Positions 7,810 through 15,478 of a stretch of 16,129 nucleotides of DNA are shown here, piece by piece; within the stretch, counting starts at the first letter, position 1, and each line of letters begins with the position of its first letter. The notes beneath the pieces were generated by a model that searched no databases, was not told the DNA's origin, and saw nothing but the letters and a program-made list of their open reading frames with translations. Source of the stretch: Coemansia sp. RSA 1804 (Eukaryota; Kickxellomycota; Kickxellomycetes; Kickxellales; Kickxellaceae); the NCBI GenBank assembly GCA_027578815.1, contig JANBTH010000492.1, positions 1-16,129 on the forward strand, read 5' to 3'. A program made the position numbers and the translations under genes.

Positions 7810-8406
7810 GGCAAGTGTGGAAATATCTTGAATATTCAAAGTATATAGATGCGAAAATATTAAAGCGTGTAAAGGAAGTGTGGGAAAGAGAGCCAAGAAA
7901 AGAAAAGAAGAAAAGAAGAATGCAAGTGGCTGATTTCCTTCTCTTTTTTGCGTGTCAGCCTTTGCTATTGTTGCATCAATGACTATAAGCTAGTCAAAAT
8001 TGACTGAAGAGAGAAGACAATGGTGCCAACATTTAATCAGGCTCCATGTCCTGATTTTTTGAACTGTGAAGATGCAAACACTTGAGATTAGTTACTTTTG
8101 CTTCAACCCTTCTAATTTTCATAAAGCGTAAAAACTTATTGCCGATGATTTTTAGTGCAGATAATTACTGGTTATTTCAACATCTAAAATCTAGGGAATA
8201 TAGAAAATACACTCACACAGCTGTTAAAATAGTGATATTTAGACACAAGCAACCAAAGAAAAATACATCAAATATGTCTCAAATCTACAATAAAATTTTG
8301 CTCTGTTAATGCTTCTCAGCCGGCAACGTCAGCTGCTAACCCCTATGTTAGAGCTTGGACTACCTTATTATTTGTTGTAACTTATAAAAATTAAAGAACT
8401 CAAAGA
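7810..8406. other. intergenic between acyltransferase genes 2 and 3
   Basis: This 597-bp AT-rich gap has no credible gene. Just upstream of the copy 2 start lies a 12-bp palindrome, TTGAATATTCAA (7828-7839), containing a GAAnnTTC core like a single heat-shock-element pair, then TATATA at about 7842-7847. These could be promoter elements for copy 2. A plus-strand 75-codon frame at 8082-8309 is Lys/Asn-rich and not convincing. Confidence 0.5.
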
Positions 8407-9906
8407 TTAAATGTCAAATTCATGTGTGTCGACCAGACGCATCCAATTCTTGTCGTGCACAACCAAGTTGGCCACATCTCTATCAAGAGACATTACAACA
8501 TCGCAGCCACCAAGATCAGGATGACTCGGCATAATGAAAACGGTGTTTGGATAGGAGCGGAACAAGGGACGAGCAAGCAGTGGAGTACCGTTGCCAAAAT
8601 CCAGGCTATAATGGCCAACCTTGCTAATACAGGAAACCATGATCCGGTTTTTAAACTGAGCATTATGGATGGCAAGGCGCATGTGCGTATCGGGTTCGTT
8701 GTTCAAAAGGTAATTAAGCTGTCCGACATACTCAGTATCCATAGACAACAATGATTTGCGGATCTCTGAAGCTATTGCCAAAAGGTTTGGCACACTCGGT
8801 TCTGCCTGCACGGCTTCTGTGGGAAGCAAAACACTCTGCACAAAAGACAAGTTACCGACAAACCGCATCGCGTCAGGGTGCTTTGTGCGTGGACGCATGT
8901 TGACAGCAAAGGCTGCCAATGTTTCCAACCGCGGACTCTTGCTTCCCAACAGCGAGCATGTTATTCTAGACAAAAACCTATTACCATGCTTGTCAGTCCG
9001 CGTATTATGGACGGCTTGTCCAATAACCATGTTAATAAGCGCTGTTATCACATCGTTTGCAGAAAGTCTGGTTCCGGCTGGTGCGCATTCTTGAACGGAC
9101 TCATGAAGCTCCTGCAGTCTGTTGGCCGGTATATGGAAACTACAGCAAGCAAACTGGCTTGGCTTTGTGATTGCTTTATAAAGAATATTACGCTTGCCAA
9201 TGGATAAGTGCGAGAGAAACTTGGATAACATGCTGGCAGAGGCAACCGATTCAAGTGTTAGTTTATTAATAGCCTGGGTATCGTGTATTCTGTAGCCAGC
9301 ATGGATAGCACGGTCGTGGATAAAGGGTTCGGTTGATGGTGTTGGCTTTGTTTTGTCGTGCATCCATTGTGATATTTCAGTCCAGCGGCTCATAAATGCA
9401 AACTCGCCGTATCCGTCAACAAGAGCGTGCGCAATGCCAACAAAAACAAGAACACCTCCTTGCTTTTTAAACCTGCGTATGTGGAATATTCCAAGCTTTG
9501 CACTAGTGGTAGCAAATCTTGTTGCAGCAGTAACGCCACACGCAGAGTGGAAGGTTTCGGGAAGTAGGTTTGTGTTGAATCCGGTAGCCTTTGTTTGCTG
9601 AAAGTCAATGTCCCAGCAGCTATCTGTGTATTCGGGCATGTTGAGGTTATTCTTGTCCACCTTTACACACCCGCGGTTGTTCTTTTCAGTTTTAAAGCGT
9701 CCTGCAAAAATTGGAAAGGCTTGAAGCGCCTGGTAAAAGGAGTTGCGGAGAATATCGGGTGCCATAAACGTGCCTGAGAATTCGGTATCAGAACAGGCCG
9801 TGTTTTCAAACCAGTAGTAACATGGGATGTAAACGGAAGAGATGAGCTCGTCAAAGGCATCCATATAGAATGTCTGGGATTTCACGGTGCTAATGAATTC
9901 GTCCAT
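8407..9906 (-). CDS. BAHD-like acyltransferase, copy 3 of 3 (diverged)
   Basis: This 499-residue protein starts at ATG 9904-9906 (MDEFISTVKSQT). HxxxDG is intact at H160-D164-G165 (HALVDG). DFGWG appears as DFGNG (436-440). The YFGN equivalent is FVGN (349-352). DKNNLNMPEYTD (84-95), NDVITAL (284-290) and WMRLVD (488-493) confirm common ancestry with copies 1 and 2. It differs most in the middle: the DWWSRP segment is replaced by a TDKHGNRFLSR stretch (about 304-314), in the part that in known BAHD structures contributes to the solvent channel and CoA side, so its substrate may differ. No frameshift or missing catalytic residue is seen. Copy 3 has a 1.3 kb upstream region shared with the divergent membrane-protein gene. 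Activity and substrate are not known. Confidence 0.87.
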   Translation of the reverse strand: MDEFISTVKSQTFYMDAFDELISSVYIPCYYWFENTACSDTEFSGTFMAPDILRNSFYQALQAFPIFAGRFKTEKNNRGCVKVDKNNLNMPEYTDSCWDIDFQQTKATGFNTNLLPETFHSACGVTAATRFATTSAKLGIFHIRRFKKQGGVLVFVGIAHALVDGYGEFAFMSRWTEISQWMHDKTKPTPSTEPFIHDRAIHAGYRIHDTQAINKLTLESVASASMLSKFLSHLSIGKRNILYKAITKPSQFACCSFHIPANRLQELHESVQECAPAGTRLSANDVITALINMVIGQAVHNTRTDKHGNRFLSRITCSLLGSKSPRLETLAAFAVNMRPRTKHPDAMRFVGNLSFVQSVLLPTEAVQAEPSVPNLLAIASEIRKSLLSMDTEYVGQLNYLLNNEPDTHMRLAIHNAQFKNRIMVSCISKVGHYSLDFGNGTPLLARPLFRSYPNTVFIMPSHPDLGGCDVVMSLDRDVANLVVHDKNWMRLVDTHEFDI

Positions 9907-11238
9907 TTCTTGAAATAGCTATCTGCAAACGCTGTAATAGTAATAAAGACACCAAGGAATGTTACTCTTGCAATATGATAAGGATTAAGGAGCACGTAGA
10001 AAAGGGAATATGATGATTAGAAACAAGGCACTGATTAAACAAGACTTCTTTTCTTTTCTTTTTATATCCCAAGTATCGTTCCTTGTTTATCCTAGCTGTT
10101 GAGCGGGTGAGGGAGCTGCCTTTCTGGTCGGTGCTTGCGGACATGTCTTTGAATCCAAACCAAAAGGTTGCAAGTAAAAAAGCATATGAAACAAAGGACG
10201 TATATGCACTAATGTGTGGCGTACAAGAATTCCATTATCATTTTACAGCTGGATCTTTTTTATTTCATTGTTTCTAACGAATAGATGCCAGAAAGTGCAT
10301 TGATACAAGACAAGAAACAGCCTGCATTGTGTATTTGGTTGAATAAATAATGAAGGAAACATGGTAATGGCTTTTATTTTGACGTACTTCGTATTGTAGC
10401 TTTAACGAATTGTGATAAAGTGGTTATTGAACTATGCAAGTGCTCGTTTACACTTGTCTGGTGAAAAGCCGAATCAAAGACCTAATCACGATCAGATCAG
10501 CAATCAAGCAGTTTGGTGTGAGCATTTTTTTGTTTCCAACAACAGAAGAGTCATGCGTGTTGGCTGCAGCACATGAAAAATCATAGGATAAAGTAAAAAA
10601 GTGATTGACCTACTTTTTCTTCACATTTTCATTGTGCCGGAAAAGAACAAAAAAGAAAAGCAGGAAAATGAAGAAAAAGCACAGCCAATCCCAATAAAGA
10701 AAAAAGTTCTAGGAGTGTGGAAGAAAAAAAAGGCCAAAGCGAAAGTGTATCAAAATAAACCCACTGACACTTGCAATTTTTTGGGGGGAGAGGCCAAGAA
10801 GATGCTTAATTTTTTTCCTCTCCTTCATTTCTGTATTGAGCCTTTCAAAACACCTTTTTCTTGTTTCTTTCATTTCTCTTTTCTTTTCCTTATCCTTGTA
10901 TTAATTTTTCCAGTATTCATATTTTCACCCCTCCTTTAAAGCGATTCCTTTTCACAAAAAGAAGTAATTCATTTTGTCCGTTTTGTTTTTCTTACAAAGA
11001 GAATACAAAAAACCTCTATTTTCTCCTTTCTTTTTCTATTCATTTTGTACATTTTTCAAATTCGCACTTTCAAAAAGATTGGAAGAATTGGACCGACGAA
11101 AAAAAGTAAAAGCATATTAAGTCTGTTTGGGAGGCGTCATTTAGCATACATCACACATCGCCCAAAGAAAAACACAGCAGTGCCTTATCGGCGATAGAGA
11201 AAAGAAGGTCCGGAGAGGGGGGATAGCGTAGAAGAATA
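9907..11238. other. 1.3 kb divergent intergenic region
   Basis: This region separates acyltransferase 3 (minus) from the UPF0658-type gene (plus), so both promoters must lie here. The left part carries a minus-strand TATA match (10058-10066). The right part, about 10800-11060, is a long pyrimidine-rich stretch (TTTTTCCTCTCC, TTTCTTTCATTTCTC) on the plus strand, of the sort that often precedes transcription starts in fungi. Short plus-strand frames at 10083-10277, 10601-10939 and 10861-11109 are Lys- or Phe-rich readings of this biased sequence and are not called. No repeat longer than homopolymer runs was seen. Confidence 0.6.
10058..10066 (-). promoter_or_regulatory. TATA-like box for acyltransferase 3
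   Basis: The minus strand reads TATAAAAAG here, a good TATA match about 155 bp upstream of the copy 3 ATG. It is followed, toward the gene, by an AAAAGAAAAGAAGTC purine stretch. Assignment rests on the match and position only. Confidence 0.35.
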
Positions 11239-12252
11239 ATGGCTATCAGCGAGAGTCTTCAAAAGATGCCGCTGGCCGGCAAGCTGTGCTGCTGGCTAGC
11301 GTGTATGCAGTCGCTGACGATACTGGGGCTGGAGATATCGATACTGGTGATAGTTCTGCGCAATGTGGAAAACGTATTCAGCAGCTGGTCAAGCGACAAG
11401 TGCGTGGCAATATACTTTATGCTACTGGTAATAGCGGCGATATACGAGCTGTTTCTAATAGTCAGCGGAGTGATGAACGGGGATACAATCCAGGTAATTG
11501 GGTTCTGTCTGCTCAACCTGTTTGTGGTATCGCTAACGATATTCCGGTTCTTCCAGGTGCGCACCTGGCTGTCTGACAAGGTGATAGTTGGTGGCGAGGT
11601 GTTTGATATGATTCGGCCACAGATGATTGCAAGCATGGGAGTGACGGCAGGTATGACCGTGGTGTTTGGGCTGCTTACGTATTTCGTGTACCATGCGTTT
11701 GGGTGGGAGATATACAAGCGTGTGGGTGCTGATATGAAGATCCGGCGCATGTACATCGATTACCGGCTGCTTGTTCTGTTTCTGAAAATCGATTTTTTCA
11801 TGTTCTGCGGCTTCGCGGTCTCGTACATTATTCTCATTCTCAAGTCAACGGACCCCGAATTTGCTATTACGGTGGCATTTGTGCCATTCACTCTTCTGGT
11901 TCTGTCGTTGGCATTCTGGGCACTGCGGCGGGAGTCGCCGGCAGGAATGTGGGTGTTTGTGTTTTTGCTCTGCGCAAGTACCGCGTACTTTGTGTTCAAG
12001 TGTGCGCGTATGTATGATCCGAAGCAACGGGTCAAGTATGCGAGTCAGATTCCTATGATGACGTACTACACTATTGTTTCGCTTGTCTTCATGGCGGCTA
12101 CCCTGCACCAGTCGATTATGTGCCTGGCTAACTTTGGGTATGGACTGAAGGAGCGCATTGAGATCACGCGTGGCAAACGCAGTGATATGGAGCAGATCCA
12201 GGACTATTACATCAACGCTGCTGGCGACAGACGGATGAATCTGGATGGCTAG
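11239..12252 (+). CDS. UPF0658-type Golgi multi-pass membrane protein
   Basis: This 337-residue integral membrane protein starts at ATG 11239. About eight hydrophobic segments are visible, at roughly residues 17-40, 55-78, 84-106, 130-153, 177-202, 208-229, 236-255 and 273-297. The family signature is the cytosolic-looking element VGADMKIRRMY (162-172) leading into YRLLVLFLKIDFFMFCGF (175-192), plus NFGYGLKER (298-306) after the last segment. I recognise this arrangement as the fungal UPF0658 group, whose fission-yeast member localises to the Golgi; molecular function is not established. The C-terminal ~30 residues are hydrophilic and presumably cytosolic. The length is at or slightly under that of other members. 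A pyrimidine-rich upstream region and GGATAGCGTAGAAGAATA before the ATG fit an unspliced gene. Family assignment is fairly confident; localisation is inferred. Confidence 0.8.
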   Translation: MAISESLQKMPLAGKLCCWLACMQSLTILGLEISILVIVLRNVENVFSSWSSDKCVAIYFMLLVIAAIYELFLIVSGVMNGDTIQVIGFCLLNLFVVSLTIFRFFQVRTWLSDKVIVGGEVFDMIRPQMIASMGVTAGMTVVFGLLTYFVYHAFGWEIYKRVGADMKIRRMYIDYRLLVLFLKIDFFMFCGFAVSYIILILKSTDPEFAITVAFVPFTLLVLSLAFWALRRESPAGMWVFVFLLCASTAYFVFKCARMYDPKQRVKYASQIPMMTYYTIVSLVFMAATLHQSIMCLANFGYGLKERIEITRGKRSDMEQIQDYYINAAGDRRMNLDG

Positions 12253-12556
12253 TTCCCTTTTTCTTTACTTTATTGTGCTTTATTTATCACTTTCTTTTTG
12301 ATATTTTCCTAAACACGCTAGTTGTCACCATTGACACTTTTATATCTTGTTTTTTATTTTGACAAGCTCGACGATGAGTGTATGCATACATGCAGATACA
12401 TTAGACATGAGCTGAAGTGTAGTGCAACAAGAAAAATGCCTTCTTTGGGTGCTCCAGAAGCGACCTTTTTTTGGTAAACGATATCTTTCTTCCTTTCATC
12501 TCCACTTACTGGATGTTATGTCTATTTAGCTTGTTCTTTCAGACTCCGCCGTAATA
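12253..12556. other. intergenic: 3' flank of the UPF0658-type gene and upstream region of the 973-residue gene
   Basis: This 304-bp T-rich gap follows the UPF0658-type stop. A TTTATATC element lies at about 12338-12345 and pyrimidine-rich stretches at about 12486-12510 and 12530-12540, either of which could belong to the downstream promoter. No canonical AATAAA is visible on the plus strand. Confidence 0.5.
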
Positions 12557-15478
12557 ATGCTAACTAGCAAACGCAGGTATCATGAGATATCAGCAGCCAC
12601 GTGCATGTGGCTAAACTGTCTCATTTTAGCACTAGGTGCCATTGTTTTGCTGCCCAGGACGGTCCTGGCATCTGACAGCAGCAGCAGCAGCAGCGATAGC
12701 AGCAGCAGCAGCAGCGATAGCAGCAGCAGCAGCAGCGATAGCAAGGAGAGTCAAGGAAGTGATGGAGGCACGAATATCAGGCAAGTGGATCTCATGAGCG
12801 GGATTCCCACATCATTAGTAGCATTAGTAGCGTTTCTACAGATCTTACCATCGCCCATCATGGTGGCACATAGTCGGCTAGAAGGGTTTCTGGACTGGCT
12901 CCAAAAGAACATCGAGAGCGACTTTCTTGTAAAACTATGTGCATGCGAAAACAAGTGCCAAACACAGTTGTACGAACCCAACAAAGAAAGCGTAGAGAAA
13001 CGGATACGGACAAACGTAGGTGCAGCCGGGGTGATTGGCTGTGTTGGTAAGAACATCCTTACCGTTGAGGATCTGGTTAAAATCGTCCAAAGCGACAACA
13101 GTGGCAACACCCTGGTTCGGTTGGCTCGAGTGGTAAGGTACCCCAATTTGGCGTCGTTTTCGCGCTCTGTGCAAATAGTGGAGTTCTGCCCAACATACGG
13201 ACGGCGTGTGATAATCTGGCAATGGCTGGTGGTTATAGCAACGTACCCGGTGTTCTGGGTGCTAAAAGGCGGATTGCCCACCGCTGTGTATTGGTGCTGC
13301 GTAGTGATACGCAACCTTTATAGACGTACGCTCCATGGTCTGCCACCGCTTGATCCAGCACACAATCAGAGAAGAGTTGGCAATTACTGCATTGCGGAAC
13401 TTGCGAGACATCGTATTTTGAGCCAGCATATCCCGTGGGTCAGGTTTGCTATCTATTACATGGCGATGGAGCTGGCTGGCAAACAGCTTAGCGTGCGGAA
13501 CAGAGAACTAGGCAATGCGAATATGCAGGCTATTGACCTGCCGTCGTCTGTCTGGTACACGGAGAACAACAGCAACCCACATGTGTTTCAGGAAGACACC
13601 GACAACAACAACAACAAAAAAAGCAGCAACAATGCCAACAACATGCAGACATTCAATAGCAACCTGGCGCCCAACGAGAACGGACAGGCATTCAAGAATC
13701 CAATGTTCCACGAACGGCTTCTGTGCACACACACAGCTACCGACGAATGCTCAACAGCGCGGCTTCTTTTCTCGGTGGCATTGCATAGCACGCGTTGCAT
13801 GCTTCTGTGCAGTCAGCTTGGCTTTGTTCCGCCATACATACTGACAGGATCCTTCAGAACCGTCGACCACGTGCTGTGCGGCACCACTATGGTTGTTCGC
13901 TACAACGACATCAATGTTCTGTACCGCGTCATGTATCGCCTCTCTAGCCCTGTCGCCACCAACAATAGCGATGACGCGCAGAAGCTGTTTCCTCATTGTG
14001 GCACCCTGCGCTACAAGTATTCTGCTTACAATCATCTGATGAAGGGTTTGCAGTCGCAGCTGGGCAACATGATTAAGAAGAGCAGCAACATTTGTCTCTT
14101 GCTTAACCTGACGCTAGCTCTAACATCCGTAAATGACGTGGAGCTGTATATCGAAGCAAAAAAGCCTGAACCCAAAAACAAATCGTCTGAGCGTAAAGAG
14201 GAAAAGGACCACGATAACAGCAACAGCAACAGCAACAACAGCTCTTCCGTCATTGGAAGCACCAACACCAACACCAACACCAACAGCTTCGCAAATCATG
14301 AGCGCCACCAACCGCTTTCGCAACTGTTTCCGTCGGGTGTGATTGACGGAGTCGCAGTGGATTCGGAGGTCTACGCTATGCTGTGCGGCGGCTATCTGGA
14401 GACAAACAAGAAGCTTGTCGGGATAATCAACAATCTCGCAAAGGCCGCAACAGACAGCATTCATTGGGGCTGCGGCACGTGGATGCTTTACCTTTTCAAC
14501 ACCGCCTTAAGTAATAACGTGGGCGTTAGGAAGTTGGGCGAAGAGTACAATGTGCTTCAATGTCCGCAAGAGGTGCGCGCAAAAATAATACTGTTAGCCA
14601 GCCTTCCATACCAGCTAATGTTTGGAATCCCTGGCAGCTTTGGTGATGAGAACACAAAATATACAGATATAATCGCGCTGGGTCAAAAGATCACAAGGCA
14701 TAATCCGCTTAGAAGTGCCTTGCGCTGTAATTCCGTTCCTGCATGGTGCTTGTGTTCGGGACACTGCCGTGGCATTTGCACGCTTTTGATAAGTGAGCTT
14801 GATATGGTGATACCGTTCAAATGGCACTTTAGCACACCATATGTGTTTTCGATATCCCGCCAAATTGAGGCCGAAACCCAGGCAGCTGCATTGGCACCAG
14901 CTTACACATCATCCGCATCCACTGGAACTACCATTCGGCTTGTCTGCATCACCAGTATCAGCCACCCGAAATGCGGTGAAGCCGCCACCGATAATTCTGA
15001 TAATATTATTCTGGAATTGCCTGTTCGCCTTGAGGACGGACAAGGTGAAACATTCAATGTTGACAAGCAAGAAAACGGCGATGACAATGGTGCAAGCAAA
15101 CTGGCCGAGATGCTTTATTCAAAAAGGGGACATGTGGTGGTCATTTGCGGAAACACCTTGCGTGCAAGAGGCGGCGGTACTATTGTTGTTAATAACGTCC
15201 CTTCTGATGCCAGTCCCTCTAATAGCAGCAGCGAAAACATATGGCCATATAATTTCGATGAGGAGTGGAAGTTTAAGCTCGTGGATTCAGAGAGACTGCC
15301 TGTGAACGCTGTTGAACGACTGCGTTTGGATGGCTCCGACTACCAACTTGGCCAGATGTTTGCTACCGACTCCACCAGATCCGAGGGGATTCTGCCACAC
15401 ACTCGCAACATTAACTTGGCAGCGACTGGGCAACTGGTTCTTGGGCGTCCGCACAGAAGCTTTGTGTGTGAAGAGTAA
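12557..15478 (+). CDS. large uncharacterised secreted or membrane-anchored protein (973 residues)
   Basis: I do not recognise a family. The frame runs unbroken from ATG 12557 to TAA 15476-15478. Residues 17-38 (MWLNCLILALGAIVLLPRTV and following LA) form a signal peptide or anchor with likely cleavage near A38. Met17 (12605) is an alternative start that would give a textbook signal peptide. Three exact SSSSSSD units follow at 41-61. A further hydrophobic region at about 218-250 (IIWQWLVVIATYPVFWVL, then PTAVYWCCVVI) is probably one or two membrane spans, and there are Cys clusters (128-134; 730-741, WCLCSGHCRGIC). Folded-looking blocks at about 85-330, 380-535 and 590-775 are separated by Asn/Ser/Thr-rich linkers (350-375; 551-580). 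The last ~200 residues are soluble in character. It follows the UPF0658-type gene by 304 bp on the same strand, with no sign of shared function. No catalytic motif could be identified. Confidence 0.8.
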   Translation: MLTSKRRYHEISAATCMWLNCLILALGAIVLLPRTVLASDSSSSSSDSSSSSSDSSSSSSDSKESQGSDGGTNIRQVDLMSGIPTSLVALVAFLQILPSPIMVAHSRLEGFLDWLQKNIESDFLVKLCACENKCQTQLYEPNKESVEKRIRTNVGAAGVIGCVGKNILTVEDLVKIVQSDNSGNTLVRLARVVRYPNLASFSRSVQIVEFCPTYGRRVIIWQWLVVIATYPVFWVLKGGLPTAVYWCCVVIRNLYRRTLHGLPPLDPAHNQRRVGNYCIAELARHRILSQHIPWVRFAIYYMAMELAGKQLSVRNRELGNANMQAIDLPSSVWYTENNSNPHVFQEDTDNNNNKKSSNNANNMQTFNSNLAPNENGQAFKNPMFHERLLCTHTATDECSTARLLFSVALHSTRCMLLCSQLGFVPPYILTGSFRTVDHVLCGTTMVVRYNDINVLYRVMYRLSSPVATNNSDDAQKLFPHCGTLRYKYSAYNHLMKGLQSQLGNMIKKSSNICLLLNLTLALTSVNDVELYIEAKKPEPKNKSSERKEEKDHDNSNSNSNNSSSVIGSTNTNTNTNSFANHERHQPLSQLFPSGVIDGVAVDSEVYAMLCGGYLETNKKLVGIINNLAKAATDSIHWGCGTWMLYLFNTALSNNVGVRKLGEEYNVLQCPQEVRAKIILLASLPYQLMFGIPGSFGDENTKYTDIIALGQKITRHNPLRSALRCNSVPAWCLCSGHCRGICTLLISELDMVIPFKWHFSTPYVFSISRQIEAETQAAALAPAYTSSASTGTTIRLVCITSISHPKCGEAATDNSDNIILELPVRLEDGQGETFNVDKQENGDDNGASKLAEMLYSKRGHVVVICGNTLRARGGGTIVVNNVPSDASPSNSSSENIWPYNFDEEWKFKLVDSERLPVNAVERLRLDGSDYQLGQMFATDSTRSEGILPHTRNINLAATGQLVLGRPHRSFVCEE
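12677..12739 (+). repeat. three exact 21-bp tandem repeats encoding SSSSSSD
   Basis: Each unit is six AGC codons followed by GAT, repeated three times without a mismatch, directly after the predicted signal peptide cleavage site. A fourth AGC then leads out of the array. The exact identity suggests recent expansion. The Ser-Asp pattern could be a phospho-acceptor or glycosylated stalk, but that is inference. Confidence 0.9.
14214..14285 (+). repeat. AACAGC/AACACC hexanucleotide repeats coding Asn-Ser and Asn-Thr
   Basis: AACAGC repeats (about 14216-14241, with a short AAC interruption) give Asn-Ser dipeptides. AACACC repeats (about 14263-14284) give Asn-Thr dipeptides. They form a disordered linker at residues ~553-576 of the large protein. 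Asn-X-Ser/Thr sequons occur in it and could be N-glycosylated if the segment is lumenal. Confidence 0.75.

Noticed and set aside
7810..7896. N-terminal extension of acyltransferase 2 by 29 residues (start at 7896)
   Set aside because: The extension begins at TTG, has no counterpart in copies 1 and 3, and the ATG at 7807-7809 aligns with their starts.
4157..9906. NRPS condensation domains as an explanation for the HxxxDG proteins
   Set aside because: There is only one His before xxxDG, the proteins are stand-alone at about 500 residues with no adenylation or carrier domains, and BAHD-type features fit better.
10601..11109. Plus-strand frames in the divergent intergenic region
   Set aside because: They are Lys-rich then Phe/Ser-rich readings of purine and pyrimidine tracts; the hydrophobicity is a by-product of T-rich sequence.
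12677..12739. CRISPR-like or other functional direct repeat array
   Set aside because: The units are contiguous triplet-derived coding repeats without spacers.
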